The notes: a model not told the origin generated them from the letters alone. Counted from the first letter of the stretch, positions 25,004 to 35,034 are shown. The stretch is DNA of 64,000 nucleotides from Streptomyces sp. NBC_01298 (GCF_035978755.1 NZ_CP108414.1:3472001-3536000); one strand, 5' to 3'. Made by a program: numbers and translations.

Positions 25004-26452
25004 ATGGCGTCCGCGACGGATCCCAGTAGGCCGCCCGGCGCGTCCGGTCCGGCCGGTCCGCCCGGCGGCCCGTCCGCCGCGCCCGGCACCTCGCTCAACC
25101 GCAGTCTCGGATTCCGGGACCTGGTGGTCTACGGGCTGCTCTTCATCGCCCCCATGGCCCCGGTCGGGGTCTTCGGCACCCTCGACGCCAAGTCGCACGG
25201 GGCCGTCGCCCTCGTCTACCTCGTCGCGACCATCGCGATGGCCTTCACCGCCTTCTCCTACGCGCAGATGGTGCGCGTGGCCCCGCAGGCCGGCTCCGTC
25301 TTCACGTACGCCCGCAAGGGCCTCGGCGAGGGTCCCGGGCTGATCGCCGGCTGGATGGCGATGCTCGACTACCTGCTGATCCCGGCGGTCGCGTACCTGT
25401 TCTCCGGGATCGCCATGAACGCCCTGGTCCCGGAGGTGTCCCGGTGGGTGTGGACGGCCCTGGCGGTGGTCGTGACCACCCTGCTGAACCTGTGGGGCGT
25501 ACGGGCCGCCGCGCGCGTGGGCTTCGCCGTGCTGGCCATGGAGATCGCGGTCCTGCTGGTGTTCCTGGTCTCGGCGGTGACCGTGCTGATCCAGGGCGCG
25601 GAGCACCGCGACTGGCTCTCCCCCTTCACGGGCGACGGCTCGCTCGGCGGCTTCTCCATGGCCGCCGTGCTCGGCGCGGTGTCGGTCGCGGTCCTGTCCT
25701 ACCTGGGCTTCGACGCCATCGCCTCCTTCGCCGAGGAGGTGACGGGGGGCAGCGCGAAGGTGGCCCGGGCGGTGCTGTTCTGCCTGGCGCTGACCGGGGT
25801 GCTCTTCATCGCCCAGACCTACCTGGCGGCCCTCCTCAGCCCCCTGACGGCGGCGGAGCTGGCCGCGGAGCCCGGGAAGCAGGGCTCGGCCTTCTACACG
25901 ACCGTCGAGGCCTCCGTAGGCATGTGGCTGCACGACCTGGTCGCCGTCAGCAAGGCCATCGGGGCCGCCTTCGCCGCGCTGGCCGGGCAGGCCGCGGCGG
26001 GCCGGCTGCTCTTCGCGATGGCCCGCGAGGGGCGGCTGCCCCGCGCCCTCTCCCGCACCTCCCACGGGACCCCGCGCCCGGCCCTGCTGGTGGCGGCGAC
26101 GGTCACGCTGATCGCGGCCGTGTGGGCGGCCCGGCGCGACGACGGGCTGGACCACCTGGTGTCGGTGGTCGACATCGGGGCGCTCGTGGCGTTCACACTG
26201 CTGCACGCCTCGGTGGTCGGCTGGTTCGTGGTCAAGCGCCGCGAGGGGGCCCCGAACTGGTTCAAGCACCTGGTGATCCCGGTCCTCGGCGCCGCCGTGA
26301 CCATCACCGTGATCGTCGAGGCCTCGTGGACGGCGCAACTGGTGGGGGCAGTGTGGCTGCTGGTGGGCCTGTGCATCCTGGTGGCCCAGCGCGGGCGACG
26401 CGGGCGGGACGAGGGGTCCCTGCCCGACGCCGGTGTCAGTTCTGGCGGTTAG
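25004..26452 (+). CDS. APC-family amino acid/polyamine permease
   Basis: A 482-residue transporter with about 12 membrane helices. The Gly/Pro-rich head is followed by [20 protein letters not shown] (helix 1, with the unwound GxxG-like region) and the conserved [15 protein letters not shown] of helix 6. These features place it in the amino acid-polyamine-organocation superfamily; the precise substrate cannot be read. GGAGGA three bases before the ATG fixes the start. It is followed after nine bases by xseA, so they are probably co-transcribed even though the functions are unrelated. Confidence 0.93.
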   Translation: MASATDPSRPPGASGPAGPPGGPSAAPGTSLNRSLGFRDLVVYGLLFIAPMAPVGVFGTLDAKSHGAVALVYLVATIAMAFTAFSYAQMVRVAPQAGSVFTYARKGLGEGPGLIAGWMAMLDYLLIPAVAYLFSGIAMNALVPEVSRWVWTALAVVVTTLLNLWGVRAAARVGFAVLAMEIAVLLVFLVSAVTVLIQGAEHRDWLSPFTGDGSLGGFSMAAVLGAVSVAVLSYLGFDAIASFAEEVTGGSAKVARAVLFCLALTGVLFIAQTYLAALLSPLTAAELAAEPGKQGSAFYTTVEASVGMWLHDLVAVSKAIGAAFAALAGQAAAGRLLFAMAREGRLPRALSRTSHGTPRPALLVAATVTLIAAVWAARRDDGLDHLVSVVDIGALVAFTLLHASVVGWFVVKRREGAPNWFKHLVIPVLGAAVTITVIVEASWTAQLVGAVWLLVGLCILVAQRGRRGRDEGSLPDAGVSSGG

Positions 26453-26461
26453 CCTGCGTGC

Positions 26462-27685
26462 ATGGGTCTGAATTCGTCGGCTGACGCGCCGCTGCCGGTC
26501 GGTCAGGTGTCCCGGCTCATCGGGGGCTGGATCGACAAGCTCGGCCAGGTGTGGGTGGAAGGGCAGATCACGCAGCTCTCGCGGCGGCCGGGAGCGGGGG
26601 TGGTCTTCCTGACGCTGCGCGATCCCTCGCACGACATCTCCCTGAGCGTGACCTGCTTCCGGCAGGTCTTCGACGAGGTCGCGGACTCGGTGACGGAGGG
26701 CGCGCGCGTCGTCGTGCTCGCCAAGCCCGAGTGGTACGCCCCGCGCGGGCAGCTGTCCCTGCGGGCCACCGAGATACGGCCCGTCGGCATCGGCGAGCTC
26801 CTGGCCCGGCTGGAGCGGCTCAAGCGCTCGCTGGCCTCCGAGGGGCTCTTCGCGCTGGACCGCAAGAAGCCGCTGCCGTTCCTGCCGCAGCTGATCGGGC
26901 TGGTGGTGGGGCGGGCCTCGGCGGCCGAGCGCGATGTGCTGGAGAACGCGCGGCGCAGGTGGCCGGCGGTCCGCTTCGAGGTCCGCAACGTCGCCGTCCA
27001 GGGGGTGCACGCGGTGCCCCAGGTGATCCAGGCGGTCAAGGAGCTGGACGCCATGCCCGAGGTCGACGTGATCATCGTGGCCCGCGGCGGCGGCAGCGTG
27101 GAGGACCTGCTGCCCTTCTCCGACGAGGAGGTCGTACGGACCGTCGCGGCGGCCCGTACGCCCGTGGTCTCGGCGATCGGGCACGAGCCGGACTCCCCGC
27201 TGCTGGACCTGGTCGCGGACCTGCGGGCCTCCACGCCCACGGACGCGGCGAAGAAGGTGGTCCCGGACGTCGGCGAGGAGCTGGAGCGGGTGAGCCAGTT
27301 GCAGGGCCGGGGGCTGCGCGCCGTGCGCGGGCTGCTCGACCGGGAGGAGCGGGGGCTCGCCCACGCGCTCGCGCGGCCGGTCTTCGTCCATCCCCAGCGG
27401 ATGGTGGAGACCCGGGAGGCGGAGGTGGACGCGCTGCTGGCGCGCGGCCGCCGGACCCTGGGGCACCTGCTGGACCGGGCCGATTCGGAGCTGGCGCACA
27501 CCCTCGCCCGGGTGGTGGCGCTGTCCCCGGCGGCCACCCTGGAGCGCGGGTACGCGGTGCTCCAGCGGGCCGACGGGCACGTGGTGCGCTCGCCCGGGGA
27601 CGTGATGGAGGGCGACGTGCTGCGGGCGCGGGTGGCGGAGGGGGAGTTCCCGGTGCGGGTCACCGCCGCCGAGGAGCCCTCGTAG
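26462..27685 (+). CDS. xseA: exodeoxyribonuclease VII large subunit
   Basis: A 407-residue catalytic subunit of exonuclease VII, which degrades single-stranded DNA into oligonucleotides. The N-terminal OB fold ([17 protein letters not shown]) is followed by the catalytic domain with [20 protein letters not shown] and [21 protein letters not shown] long helical C-terminal region holds the small subunits, and [10 protein letters not shown] is near the end. The length matches the family (about 400-450). It is located nine bases after the permease and followed by xseB. Confidence 0.97.
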   Translation: MGLNSSADAPLPVGQVSRLIGGWIDKLGQVWVEGQITQLSRRPGAGVVFLTLRDPSHDISLSVTCFRQVFDEVADSVTEGARVVVLAKPEWYAPRGQLSLRATEIRPVGIGELLARLERLKRSLASEGLFALDRKKPLPFLPQLIGLVVGRASAAERDVLENARRRWPAVRFEVRNVAVQGVHAVPQVIQAVKELDAMPEVDVIIVARGGGSVEDLLPFSDEEVVRTVAAARTPVVSAIGHEPDSPLLDLVADLRASTPTDAAKKVVPDVGEELERVSQLQGRGLRAVRGLLDREERGLAHALARPVFVHPQRMVETREAEVDALLARGRRTLGHLLDRADSELAHTLARVVALSPAATLERGYAVLQRADGHVVRSPGDVMEGDVLRARVAEGEFPVRVTAAEEPS

Positions 27686-27775
27686 GCGGTGCCGCGGCCG
27701 CGGGCAGGACCGGCGGAACGCTTCACTCTGCCGCAACACATTTCGTTGTACTACACAGTTAAGGTGGGAGCGGGA

Positions 27776-28021
27776 ATGGCCGAAACCGATACGGCGCTGG
27801 GGTACGAGCAGGCCCGGGACGAGCTGATCGAGGTCGTCCGCAAGCTGGAGGCGGGCGGGACCTCGCTGGAGGACTCCCTCGCGCTCTGGGAGCGCGGCGA
27901 GGAACTCGCGAAGGTGTGCCGCCACTGGCTGGAGGGGGCCCGCGCCCGGCTGGACTCGGCGCTGGCGGCGCGCGAGGCGGCGGAGGGCGCCGGCGGGTCC
28001 GGCGGGTCCGGACCGGAGTGA
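27776..28021 (+). CDS. xseB: exodeoxyribonuclease VII small subunit
   Basis: An 81-residue helical protein, the XseB partner of the upstream XseA. The signature [20 protein letters not shown], then [14 protein letters not shown] and CRHWLEGAR, matches the family. The ATG at 27776 follows GGAGCGGG; a frame extending to 27689 would add a non-family head. A relatively AT-rich 90-base gap separates it from xseA (TTCGTTGTACTACACAGTTA), so an extra promoter is possible. The C-terminal tail is Gly-rich and expendable in length. Confidence 0.95.
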   Translation: MAETDTALGYEQARDELIEVVRKLEAGGTSLEDSLALWERGEELAKVCRHWLEGARARLDSALAAREAAEGAGGSGGSGPE

Positions 28022-28047
28022 TCCCCCTCACCCGCGGGCAGATTTAG

Positions 28048-28077
28048 TTGAAATTTCACCTATCTCCGCCGTAGTCT
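28048..28077 (+). promoter_or_regulatory. sigma70-type promoter of the nitroreductase gene
   Basis: TTGAAA (28048-28053) and TAGTCT (28072-28077) are separated by 18 bases. They lie 43 bases before the ATG, with an AGAAGG ribosome site between. Confidence 0.7.
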
Positions 28078-28120
28078 TTCGGACATCGCTTCAGCAGCCC
28101 GCACAGAAGAAGGCTTTCCG

Positions 28121-28711
28121 ATGTCTCTCGTTCTCGACGCCGCCGCTCAGGACCTCCTCTTCCGTGAGGCCCGCACCGCCAACACGTTCTCCGACGAGCC
28201 GGTGACCGAGGAGCAGGTCCAGGCGATCTACGACCTGGTGAAGTTCGGCCCGACCGCCTTCAACCAGACGCCGCTGCGCATCACCCTGGTCCGCTCCCCC
28301 GAGGCCCGCGAGCGCCTCGTGAAGCACATGGCCCAGGGCAACCAGGCCAAGACCGCCACCGCCCCGCTGGTCGCGATCCTGTCCGCGGACAACGAGTTCC
28401 ACGAGGAGCTCCCGCAGCTGCTCCCCCACTTCCCGCAGGCCAAGGACGCCTTCTTCTCCGAGCGCCCGGTCCGCGAGCAGTCCGCGCTGGTCAACGCCTC
28501 GCTGCAGGCCGCGTACTTCATCATCGGCGTCCGCGCCGCCGGCCTGGCCGCCGGCCCGATGACCGGCCTGGACTTCGCCGGCCTCCAGAAGGAGTTCCTG
28601 GACGGCGACCACACCCCGCTGATGGTCGTCAACATCGGCAAGCCGGGCGAGGACGCCTGGTTCCCGCGCTCCCCGCGCCTGGAGTTCGACCAGGTCATCA
28701 AGACCGTCTGA
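28121..28711 (+). CDS. malonic semialdehyde reductase-like nitroreductase (RutE/HadB type)
   Basis: A 196-residue flavin-dependent protein of the nitroreductase superfamily. The family pattern is visible: ARTANTFSDEPVTEEQ, YDLVKFGPTAFNQTPLRI (FMN contacts), SALVNASLQAAYFIIGVRAAGL and GPMTGLD. The best-characterised members are RutE (pyrimidine catabolism, malonic semialdehyde to 3-hydroxypropionate) and HadB-like reductases. No rut genes are nearby, so a general reductase role is possible. It is a single-gene unit with a clear promoter and a very strong terminator. Confidence 0.9.
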   Translation: MSLVLDAAAQDLLFREARTANTFSDEPVTEEQVQAIYDLVKFGPTAFNQTPLRITLVRSPEARERLVKHMAQGNQAKTATAPLVAILSADNEFHEELPQLLPHFPQAKDAFFSERPVREQSALVNASLQAAYFIIGVRAAGLAAGPMTGLDFAGLQKEFLDGDHTPLMVVNIGKPGEDAWFPRSPRLEFDQVIKTV

Positions 28712-28724
28712 GCCCAGCCCCGCA

Positions 28725-28790
28725 GGCAGGACACGGATGAGGCCGCGCTCCCCGGGATTCCGGGGAGCGCGGCCTCATCCGTGTCCTGCC
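28725..28790. terminator. 31-bp perfect inverted-repeat terminator
   Basis: The arms 28725-28755 and 28760-28790 are perfectly complementary around a GATT loop. They lie between the convergent nitroreductase and DUF4245 genes. It is unusually long even for a Streptomyces terminator. Confidence 0.92.
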
Positions 28791-28803
28791 GTGCTCGGAA
28801 GCC

Positions 28804-29322
28804 CTACGAACCCTGCTTGAACTCCAGCGCCGCGGCCATCGCGCCGAGCTGCTCGAAGGAGGCCGTCCCGGTCACCACCGTGACGTAGCCCTGCTCGTGC
28901 CGGACGAGGGCGTCGTACTTCTCGCCGTCCCAGCGCTCCCAGACCCGGTCGCCGACCTGCTGGGTCTCCCCGGTGGCCTCGGCCTTGCGGGTGACCTTCG
29001 CGATGTACTTGTCCGTGGCGTCCGCGGACTGCTCCACCGCCACGTACTGCTGCGCCGGGTCCAGGAAGCCCAGGTGCCAGGCGGCGGCGTCCTTGCGCGT
29101 GTAGCTCACCGAGGTCGCCCGCCACTCCGGCGGCAGCCCGACGGGCACCGCCACGGGGTACGGAGCCGCGCGCCGGGCCGTGAGGCTCTCGACGCGGTAG
29201 TCGACCACCTTCGTCGGGTCGGCCTTCTCGTCATGTGGGATGACCAAATAGATCCCTCCGACCACGAGGCCGATCACCGCCAGCGACCGGACCATGTCCA
29301 CGACCGTCTGCTTGCCCTTCAT
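28804..29322 (-). CDS. DUF4245 membrane-anchored protein
   Basis: A 172-residue protein with one N-terminal membrane helix (about 13-31, SLAVIGLVVGGIYLVIP) and an extracytoplasmic domain ending EQLGAMAAALEFKQGS. It belongs to the actinobacterial DUF4245 family, regularly found next to glpX, whose function is unknown. Start choice: the ATG at 29322 places the helix close to the N-terminus, as in relatives, while upstream ATGs add an Arg-rich stretch. The 211 bases to the divergent glpX gene hold both promoters; I cannot place their boxes reliably. Confidence 0.85.
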   Translation of the reverse strand: MKGKQTVVDMVRSLAVIGLVVGGIYLVIPHDEKADPTKVVDYRVESLTARRAAPYPVAVPVGLPPEWRATSVSYTRKDAAAWHLGFLDPAQQYVAVEQSADATDKYIAKVTRKAEATGETQQVGDRVWERWDGEKYDALVRHEQGYVTVVTGTASFEQLGAMAAALEFKQGS

Positions 29323-29533
29323 ACCTGCCACACCCCCATGGTCCCGCATGGCTCCGGGCGATCGCCGCCGGGGTCCGCAAGGCACGCCGCGCGCGGCGCA
29401 AGATGTCCGCTCAGGACAATCCGCTGACCGATATGGCGCTCATACGTGACCCGGTCTGCTCAATATGTCGACGTACCGATAGAGTCCAGGGACCCTCACT
29501 CCCGGCCGTCGCCGTACAGAAAGGTGCGCTCCG

Positions 29534-30565
29534 ATGACCGAGCACAACCTGCCGCCCCAGCTCGAAGTCTCTCCGGAGGCACCCGACCGCAACCTGGCCC
29601 TGGAACTCGTACGGGTCACCGAGGCCGCCGCCATGGCCGCGGGCCGCTGGGTCGGACGCGGTGACAAGCTCGGCGCCGACGGCGCTGCCGTCAACGCGAT
29701 GCGGACCCTGATCTCCACCGTCTCGATGAACGGCGTCGTCGTCATCGGCGAGGGCGAGAAGGACGAAGCCCCGATGCTCTTCAACGGCGAGCGGGTCGGC
29801 GACGGCACCGGTGCCGAGGTGGACATCGCCGTGGACCCCATCGACGGCACCACCCTGAACGCCAAGGGCATGCCGAACGCGATCGCCGTCCTGGCCGCCG
29901 CCGACCGCGGCACCATGTTCGACCCGTCCGCGGTGTTCTACATGGAGAAGCTGGTCACCGGTCCCGAGGCCGCCGACTTTGTCGACATCAACGCCCCGGT
30001 CTCCGTCAACATCCGCCGCGTCGCCAAGGCCAAGAACATGGCCGTGGAGGACGTCACGGTGATCATCCTCGACCGTCCCCGTCACGAGGGCATCGTCAAG
30101 GAGATCCGCGAGACCGGCGCGCGCATCAAGTTCATCTCCGACGGCGACGTCGCCGGCTCGGTCCTGGCGGTCACCGAGGACAGCGGCATCGACCTGCTGC
30201 TCGGCATCGGCGGCACCCCCGAGGGCATCATCTCGGCCTGCGCGATCAAGTGCATGGGCGGCACCATCCAGGGCAAGCTGTGGCCCAAGGACGATGCCGA
30301 GCGCCAGAAGGCGATCGACGCCGGCCACGACCTGGACCGCGTCCTGTTCACGGACGACCTGGTCTCCGGCGACAACGTGTTCTTCGTCGCCACCGGCATC
30401 ACGGACGGCGAGCTGCTGCGCGGCGTCCACTACCGCTCGGAGACCGCGACGACCTCCTCGCTGGTCATGCGCTCGAAGTCGGGCACGATCCGGCAGATCG
30501 ACTCGACGCACCGCCTCTCGAAGCTCCGCGCGTACAGCGCGATCGACTTCGACCGCGCCAAGTAG
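29534..30565 (+). CDS. glpX: class II fructose-1,6-bisphosphatase
   Basis: A 343-residue GlpX-type enzyme hydrolysing fructose-1,6-bisphosphate in gluconeogenesis. Metal and substrate motifs are [46 protein letters not shown] and [19 protein letters not shown] precedes the ATG. The length and all motifs are standard. It stands alone between DUF4245 (divergent) and wblI (convergent). Confidence 0.98.
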   Translation: MTEHNLPPQLEVSPEAPDRNLALELVRVTEAAAMAAGRWVGRGDKLGADGAAVNAMRTLISTVSMNGVVVIGEGEKDEAPMLFNGERVGDGTGAEVDIAVDPIDGTTLNAKGMPNAIAVLAAADRGTMFDPSAVFYMEKLVTGPEAADFVDINAPVSVNIRRVAKAKNMAVEDVTVIILDRPRHEGIVKEIRETGARIKFISDGDVAGSVLAVTEDSGIDLLLGIGGTPEGIISACAIKCMGGTIQGKLWPKDDAERQKAIDAGHDLDRVLFTDDLVSGDNVFFVATGITDGELLRGVHYRSETATTSSLVMRSKSGTIRQIDSTHRLSKLRAYSAIDFDRAK

Positions 30566-30598
30566 GACGACGGCCGCACGGCTCCGCCGGGCATACGG

Positions 30599-30633
30599 AA
30601 GGGGCGCTCCCGCGTGCGGCGGGGGCGCCCCTT
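30599..30633. terminator. terminator between glpX and wblI
   Basis: AAGGGGCGC and GCGCCCCTT form a 9-bp stem, with partially paired GC-rich sequence in the loop. It serves the convergent genes. Confidence 0.8.
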
Positions 30634-30660
30634 GCGCATGTCCCCTGACGGGACGGCACG

Positions 30661-31035
30661 CTACGAGGCTTCGCGCAGCTCCCCCGCCCGGCGCCGCCGG
30701 CGGGCCAGCACCACCCGGCGCTCGGCGGCCGTCAGCCCGCCCCAGACTCCGTAGGGCTCGGGCTGGATCAGCGCGTGCTCCCGGCAGGCGACCATGACGG
30801 GGCAGCGGGCGCAGACCCGCTTGGCGGCGTCCTCACGGGACAGCCGGGCGGCGGTCGGCTCCTTGGAGGGGGCGAAGAACAGCCCGGCCTCGTCGCGCCG
30901 GCACACCGCGTCCGCGTGCCAGGGGCCGTCCTCTTCCCTGGCCGGCACCCGAGGCTTCGGAACGACCGCCGCCGGGCGCCCCTGAAGACTCTGGACGGCG
31001 GCTACCTGCAGGGACTGGCGCGGCGGATGCGGCAC
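30661..31035 (-). CDS. wblI: WhiB-family iron-sulfur regulator
   Basis: A 124-residue WhiB-like protein. Four cysteines for the [4Fe-4S] cluster are Cys45, Cys75, Cys78 and Cys84 (VC...VCARCPVMVAC). The GVWGG turn at 96-100 is followed by a basic C-terminus (LARRRRRAG) that would contact DNA near sigma factor region 4. AGGAG seven bases before the GTG supports the start. The symbol wblI rests on its place next to glpX, as I recall the S. coelicolor order, and not on motif evidence; the family assignment itself is certain. The upstream region contains CGTATACG, a short palindrome. Confidence 0.93.
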   Translation of the reverse strand: MPHPPRQSLQVAAVQSLQGRPAAVVPKPRVPAREEDGPWHADAVCRRDEAGLFFAPSKEPTAARLSREDAAKRVCARCPVMVACREHALIQPEPYGVWGGLTAAERRVVLARRRRRAGELREAS

Positions 31036-31183
31036 GGTCTACTCCTGACGACGTATACGCGAGCGAGAGAGGCGACGCACCTGTCCCTACCCGCTGTGCG
31101 CGCCCCTATGCACCGTGTGCCGCCGATCCGGCCGGTTCGACCGAAAGGTGATCCCGCCCGGCCCCGCTCCCGTCACCCGGATG

Positions 31184-31783
31184 TCATGCGGCGGACGGCG
31201 TCCAGTCGGGCCGCCGGCCCAGGAAGGCGAGCAGCGCACCGGCCGGATCGGTGTCCGGATCGGGCGCGGGGAGGAGCGCCGGGGCGTACGCGAACCCGCG
31301 CAGCGGCTCGGCGAGCGCCCGGGCGGCCGGGCTCAGGGCCGCCGCGAGGGCGGGGGTCAGCGGGGAGGCCTGGCCGGTGGCGACCGCGAGGTCCCAGGCG
31401 TGGACGGCTGCGTCGAGGGCGGCCGCCGCGACCGCGGTCTCGGCGGGGAGGGTGAACGGGGGCAGCGGCACGGCCACCTCGGCGGTGCCCGGCAGCACCC
31501 CGGCGAAGGCCTCCGCGGCGGCGGCGAGGGCGGGTTCCAGCAGCTCCGCGGGACTGCCCGTCAGGGCGCCGGTGGGCGCGAAGGGGTCCTCGTCCGGTCC
31601 CGGCCCGCCGGTGACGCGGCCCGCGTAGGCGAGTTGGTCGCCGGCCGCGTGCTGGAGCACTTGGCCGACATTCCACTGGTCGCAGGGCGTCGGTGCGCCG
31701 AGGGCATCGGCCGGTACGGCGGCCGCGACGGAGCGCAGCGCCCCGTACGCCTGGTCGAGCAGGTCCCACTTGGATGCGGTCAT
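31184..31783 (-). CDS. TIGR03086-type DinB-like metal-binding protein
   Basis: A 199-residue four-helix-bundle protein of the maleylpyruvate isomerase/DinB group. Metal-ligand histidines are suggested in VGQVLQHAAGDQLAYAGRV and DAAVHAWDLAVATGQ, and the TPCDQW motif that typifies TIGR03086 is present. Members use or resemble mycothiol-dependent enzymes, but most have no known substrate. It is the same strand as the DUF1707 gene 69 bases upstream, so the two may be co-transcribed. The 147 bases between this gene's end and the wblI start contain the wblI promoter. Confidence 0.85.
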   Translation of the reverse strand: MTASKWDLLDQAYGALRSVAAAVPADALGAPTPCDQWNVGQVLQHAAGDQLAYAGRVTGGPGPDEDPFAPTGALTGSPAELLEPALAAAAEAFAGVLPGTAEVAVPLPPFTLPAETAVAAAALDAAVHAWDLAVATGQASPLTPALAAALSPAARALAEPLRGFAYAPALLPAPDPDTDPAGALLAFLGRRPDWTPSAA

Positions 31784-31852
31784 GAGCGCGACCCTACGAT
31801 CACCTACCGGCCAAAGAGGCTCATTTCAGAGGCAGTTGCCGGCGTGTCGGGC

Positions 31853-32533
31853 TCACCGGGTGCCCTCCCAGCCCTTGCGGAGCCGGTTCGCCAGGTCCAC
31901 CAGGCGGGCGCCGAGCTTGGGGCGGGCCTCGATGTTGCCCAGCAGCGCGAAGCCGCGGACGATCACGACCGGGGCCTGCGGGTCGGTCTCGCCGCGGCCC
32001 TCGCCCCGCACCTCGAAGTTGCCGAGGACCCCGCTGCCGTAGCCGCGCAGCGTGACGTTCTCCGGGACCAGGATCTCGACGTTGCCGAGGATGCTGGTCA
32101 CGCTGATCTCGGTGACCTGCTGCTCGAAGACCGCCTGGGTCAGGTCGATGCTGATGTCGCCCATGACGGAGACCGCGCGGGTGTGCGCGCCCGGCCGCCA
32201 GCGGCCCTTGCGGGAGGAGCTGCTGCACACGGCGACGACCGTCTCGACGGGCGCGCCCGCCGGCACCCCCGCGTACGCGGGCTCCTGCCGGCCGCCGGCG
32301 CCGGGCGCGGGCAGGTCCCGTACGAGCACGTCCAGCTCCGCGACCGTCTTCACCGCGTACAGCGAGTCGAGCCGCTCGGAGTGCTCCTCGGCGGTCAGCC
32401 GCCCTTCGGCGACGGCGTCGGCGAGGATCTGCGCGATCCGGTCCCGGTCCGCGTCGGAGGCGCGCAGCCCGGGGGCGTGCGCGGGGGCCGGCGCGGGGGC
32501 CGGCGCGGATGAGGGCTGCTTTTCCAGGTCCAC
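31853..32533 (-). CDS. DUF1707 protein with cell-wall-type C-terminal domain
   Basis: A 226-residue protein. The N-terminal DUF1707 (LRASDADRDRIAQILADAVA...LTAEEHSERLDSLYAVKTVAEL) is a SHOCT-like helical segment. A Pro-rich linker joins it to a beta-repeat domain (IDLTQAVFEQQVTEISVTS, NVTLRGYGSGVLGNFEVRGE, ALLGNIEARPKLG) of the LiaF-like type, predicted cytoplasmic. I prefer the GTG at 32533 (start VDLEKQP) with GGGG upstream; an ATG at 32545 would add four residues. Divergent from the fumarase gene. Confidence 0.85.
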   Translation of the reverse strand: MDLEKQPSSAPAPAPAPAHAPGLRASDADRDRIAQILADAVAEGRLTAEEHSERLDSLYAVKTVAELDVLVRDLPAPGAGGRQEPAYAGVPAGAPVETVVAVCSSSSRKGRWRPGAHTRAVSVMGDISIDLTQAVFEQQVTEISVTSILGNVEILVPENVTLRGYGSGVLGNFEVRGEGRGETDPQAPVVIVRGFALLGNIEARPKLGARLVDLANRLRKGWEGTR

Positions 32534-32671
32534 GGGCCCCAGCATAGCGAGACACGATAGATCGCGATACTGGCCAGTGAGCCTTACCTCACAACAAAAG
32601 CCACCGGAAGAGGTCCTACGCTGGATACCGCGCTGCCAAACGGTCGTCAGCGCCGTCTGCCGAGTGAGGGA

Positions 32672-34354
32672 ATGACTGCCGTCATGCCAGAGTTTGCGTA
32701 CACCGACCTGCTGCCCCTGGGCGAGGACTCCACCCCGTACCGGCTGGTGACCGCCGAAGGCGTCTCGACCTTCGAGGCCGACGGCCGTACGTTCCTCAAG
32801 GTCGAGCCGGAGGCGCTGCGCAAGCTCGCCGAAGAGGCCATCCACGACATCCAGCACTTCCTGCGCCCCGCGCACCTCGCGCAGCTGCGCCGCATCATCG
32901 ACGACCCCGAGGCCTCCGCGAACGACAAGTTCGTCGCCCTCGACCTCCTGAAGAACGCCAACATCGCGGCGGCCGGCGTCCTGCCGATGTGCCAGGACAC
33001 GGGCACGGCGATCGTGATGGGCAAGCGCGGTCAGAACGTCCTGACGGAGGGCGCCGACGAGGCGGCCCTGTCCCGCGGCATCTACGACGCATACACCCGC
33101 CTGAACCTGCGCTACTCGCAGATGGCCCCGGTCACCATGTGGGAGGAGAAGAACACCGGCTCGAACCTGCCCGCGCAGATCGAGCTGTACGCGACCGACG
33201 GCGGCGCGTACAAGTTCCTCTTCATGGCCAAGGGCGGCGGCTCCGCCAACAAGTCCTTCCTCTACCAGGAGACCAAGGCGGTCCTCAACGAGGCCTCCAT
33301 GATGAAGTTCCTGGAAGAGAAGATCCGCTCGCTCGGTACGGCGGCCTGCCCGCCGTACCACCTGGCGATCGTGGTCGGCGGCACCTCTGCGGAGCACGCC
33401 CTGAAGACCGCCAAGTACGCCTCCGCGCACTACCTGGACGAGCTGCCCACGGAGGGCTCTCCGCTGGGCCACGGCTTCCGCGACGAGGCCCTGGAGCAGC
33501 AGGTCTTCGAACTCACCCAGAAGATCGGCATCGGCGCGCAGTTCGGCGGCAAGTACTTCTGCCACGACGTCCGCGTCGTCCGCCTCCCCCGCCACGGCGC
33601 GTCCCTCCCGATCGCGATCGCCGTCTCCTGCTCCGCGGACCGCCAGGCCACCGCGAAGATCACCCCCGAGGGCGTCTTCCTGGAGCAGCTGGAGCGCGAC
33701 CCGGCACGCTTCCTCCCGGAGACGACGGACGAGCACCTGGACGACGCCTCCGCGGACGTGGTCTCCATCGACCTGAACCAGCCGATGGACGACATCCTCG
33801 CCACGCTCACCCGGCACCCGGTGAAGACCCGCCTCTCCCTCACCGGCCCGCTGGTCGTGGCGCGCGACATCGCGCACGCCAAGATCAAGGAACTCCTCGA
33901 CTCGGGCGCGGAGATGCCGCAGTACCTGAAGGACCACCCGGTCTACTACGCGGGCCCCGCGAAGACGCCCGAGGGCTACGCGTCGGGCTCCTTCGGCCCG
34001 ACCACGGCCGGCCGCATGGACTCCTACGTCGAGCAGTTCCAGGCGGCGGGCGGCTCCAAGGTCATGCTGGCCAAGGGCAACCGCTCCCAGCAGGTCACCG
34101 ACGCCTGCGGCAAGCACGGCGGCTTCTACCTCGGCTCCATCGGCGGCCCCGCGGCGCGCCTCGCGCAGGACTGCATCAAGAAGGTCGAGGTCCTGGAGTA
34201 CGAGGAGCTCGGCATGGAGGCCGTCTGGAAGATCGAGGTCGAGGACTTCCCGGCCTTCATCGTGGTCGACGACAAGGGCAACGACTTCTTCCAGAACCCG
34301 GCCCCGGAACCCACCTTCACCCACATCCCGGTCCGCGGCCCGGGCCTGGCGTAA
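32672..34354 (+). CDS. class I fumarate hydratase ([4Fe-4S])
   Basis: A 560-residue fumarase of the iron-sulfur class, catalysing fumarate to malate in the TCA cycle. The N-terminal alpha domain has [10 protein letters not shown] (cluster Cys), [20 protein letters not shown] and KGGGSANKS. The C-terminal beta-type domain has [49 protein letters not shown] and [27 protein letters not shown]. The single-chain length is standard. Two ATGs are possible (32672, 32684). A class II enzyme is encoded 3.3 kb downstream. Confidence 0.97.
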   Translation: MTAVMPEFAYTDLLPLGEDSTPYRLVTAEGVSTFEADGRTFLKVEPEALRKLAEEAIHDIQHFLRPAHLAQLRRIIDDPEASANDKFVALDLLKNANIAAAGVLPMCQDTGTAIVMGKRGQNVLTEGADEAALSRGIYDAYTRLNLRYSQMAPVTMWEEKNTGSNLPAQIELYATDGGAYKFLFMAKGGGSANKSFLYQETKAVLNEASMMKFLEEKIRSLGTAACPPYHLAIVVGGTSAEHALKTAKYASAHYLDELPTEGSPLGHGFRDEALEQQVFELTQKIGIGAQFGGKYFCHDVRVVRLPRHGASLPIAIAVSCSADRQATAKITPEGVFLEQLERDPARFLPETTDEHLDDASADVVSIDLNQPMDDILATLTRHPVKTRLSLTGPLVVARDIAHAKIKELLDSGAEMPQYLKDHPVYYAGPAKTPEGYASGSFGPTTAGRMDSYVEQFQAAGGSKVMLAKGNRSQQVTDACGKHGGFYLGSIGGPAARLAQDCIKKVEVLEYEELGMEAVWKIEVEDFPAFIVVDDKGNDFFQNPAPEPTFTHIPVRGPGLA

Positions 34355-34361
34355 CGCCTCC

Positions 34362-34398
34362 CCCTGCCGGGGCGGGCGGACGTCCCGCCCCGGCAGGG
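34362..34398 (+). terminator. terminator of the class I fumarase gene
   Basis: CCCTGCCGGGGCGGG and its perfect complement form a 15-bp stem with a seven-base loop, starting eight bases after the stop codon. Confidence 0.9.
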
Positions 34399-34495
34399 CA
34401 CGTATGACGCACCGTCAATTCGGAGAACTGCGTACGAGTTGACGGAACGACCCTTGACGCGCCCGCGCCGGTCCGCACAAGGTGGCTGCGTGATC

Positions 34496-34729
34496 ATGAC
34501 TCGTTCCGCCCCCTGGCCGGTCGCGGCCGTCCTCGCGGTCCTGACCGCCACCGCCTGCACGTCGGGCGGCGGGGGCGCGGTAGCACCCGGTCCGCCGAGG
34601 CCGCGTCCGCGCCGACTGCTCGCGTCCCCCCGCCCGGCGCGAGGTCCCGCCTATCCCGGATGGACCGTGAAGCCGGACTCCTGGAGGAGGGCCGTCAGGT
34701 GGCGGGCCTCCACCGGGGTGGCGCGGTAG
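34496..34729 (+). CDS. short lipoprotein-like ORF, possibly a gene remnant
   Basis: A 77-residue frame starting MTRSAPWPVAAVLAVLTATA with a convincing lipobox (LTATAC) and a Gly-rich stretch, and AAGGTGG upstream. After residue 35 the sequence becomes Pro/Arg-rich and then overlaps the convergent gene from 34651, so its C-terminal half looks like antisense noise. Either a very short lipoprotein or the 5' end of a deleted lipoprotein gene. The signal peptide part is the only supported section. Confidence 0.4.
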   Translation: MTRSAPWPVAAVLAVLTATACTSGGGGAVAPGPPRPRPRRLLASPRPARGPAYPGWTVKPDSWRRAVRWRASTGVAR

Positions 34730-35034
34730 CCGTCGCGGATCGCGGCCAGGAGTTCCCGCATCGTCAGGCCGAGCTCATCGCGGAAGACCTTCAGGGCCGG
34801 GGCGGGGGCGCCGCGCAGCGGCAGCAGGACCGTTCCCTCGGCCGCCACCACGGCCGCGCGGACCTCCGCCGGGGGCAGGCCCCGCCCTCCGTCGAGGTGG
34901 CACGTCTCCGCGGCTCCGAAACCGCAGGTGTCGCACTCCCACTCGGACCTCCACAGCAGCCGGCCCCGTTCGATCAGCTGCCACGCGTGGAAGACGCAGC
35001 GCGGGCAGGGCTCGCAGTACAAGGTCGGCGTCAT
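34651..35034 (-). CDS. Zn-ribbon protein of unknown function
   Basis: A 127-residue protein. Two CxxC pairs near the N-terminus (YCEPCPRC and WECDTCGF), about 25 residues apart, form a zinc ribbon. The rest is predicted helical with RDELGLTMRELLAAIRDG and HLTALLQESGF, which could be a small DNA- or protein-binding helical bundle. I chose the ATG at 35034 because GGAG lies four bases before it; a second ATG at 35046 is possible. Divergent from the GDPD gene. Function unknown. Confidence 0.7.
   Translation of the reverse strand: MTPTLYCEPCPRCVFHAWQLIERGRLLWRSEWECDTCGFGAAETCHLDGGRGLPPAEVRAAVVAAEGTVLLPLRGAPAPALKVFRDELGLTMRELLAAIRDGYRATPVEARHLTALLQESGFTVHPG

Noticed and set aside
23876..27925. 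Open frame of over 1300 codons on the minus strand
   Set aside because: Only its last 343 codons (IspH) are real. The rest is antisense to the permease and xseA/xseB, which have clear family motifs, and is Arg/His/Gly-rich low-complexity sequence typical of GC-rich noise.
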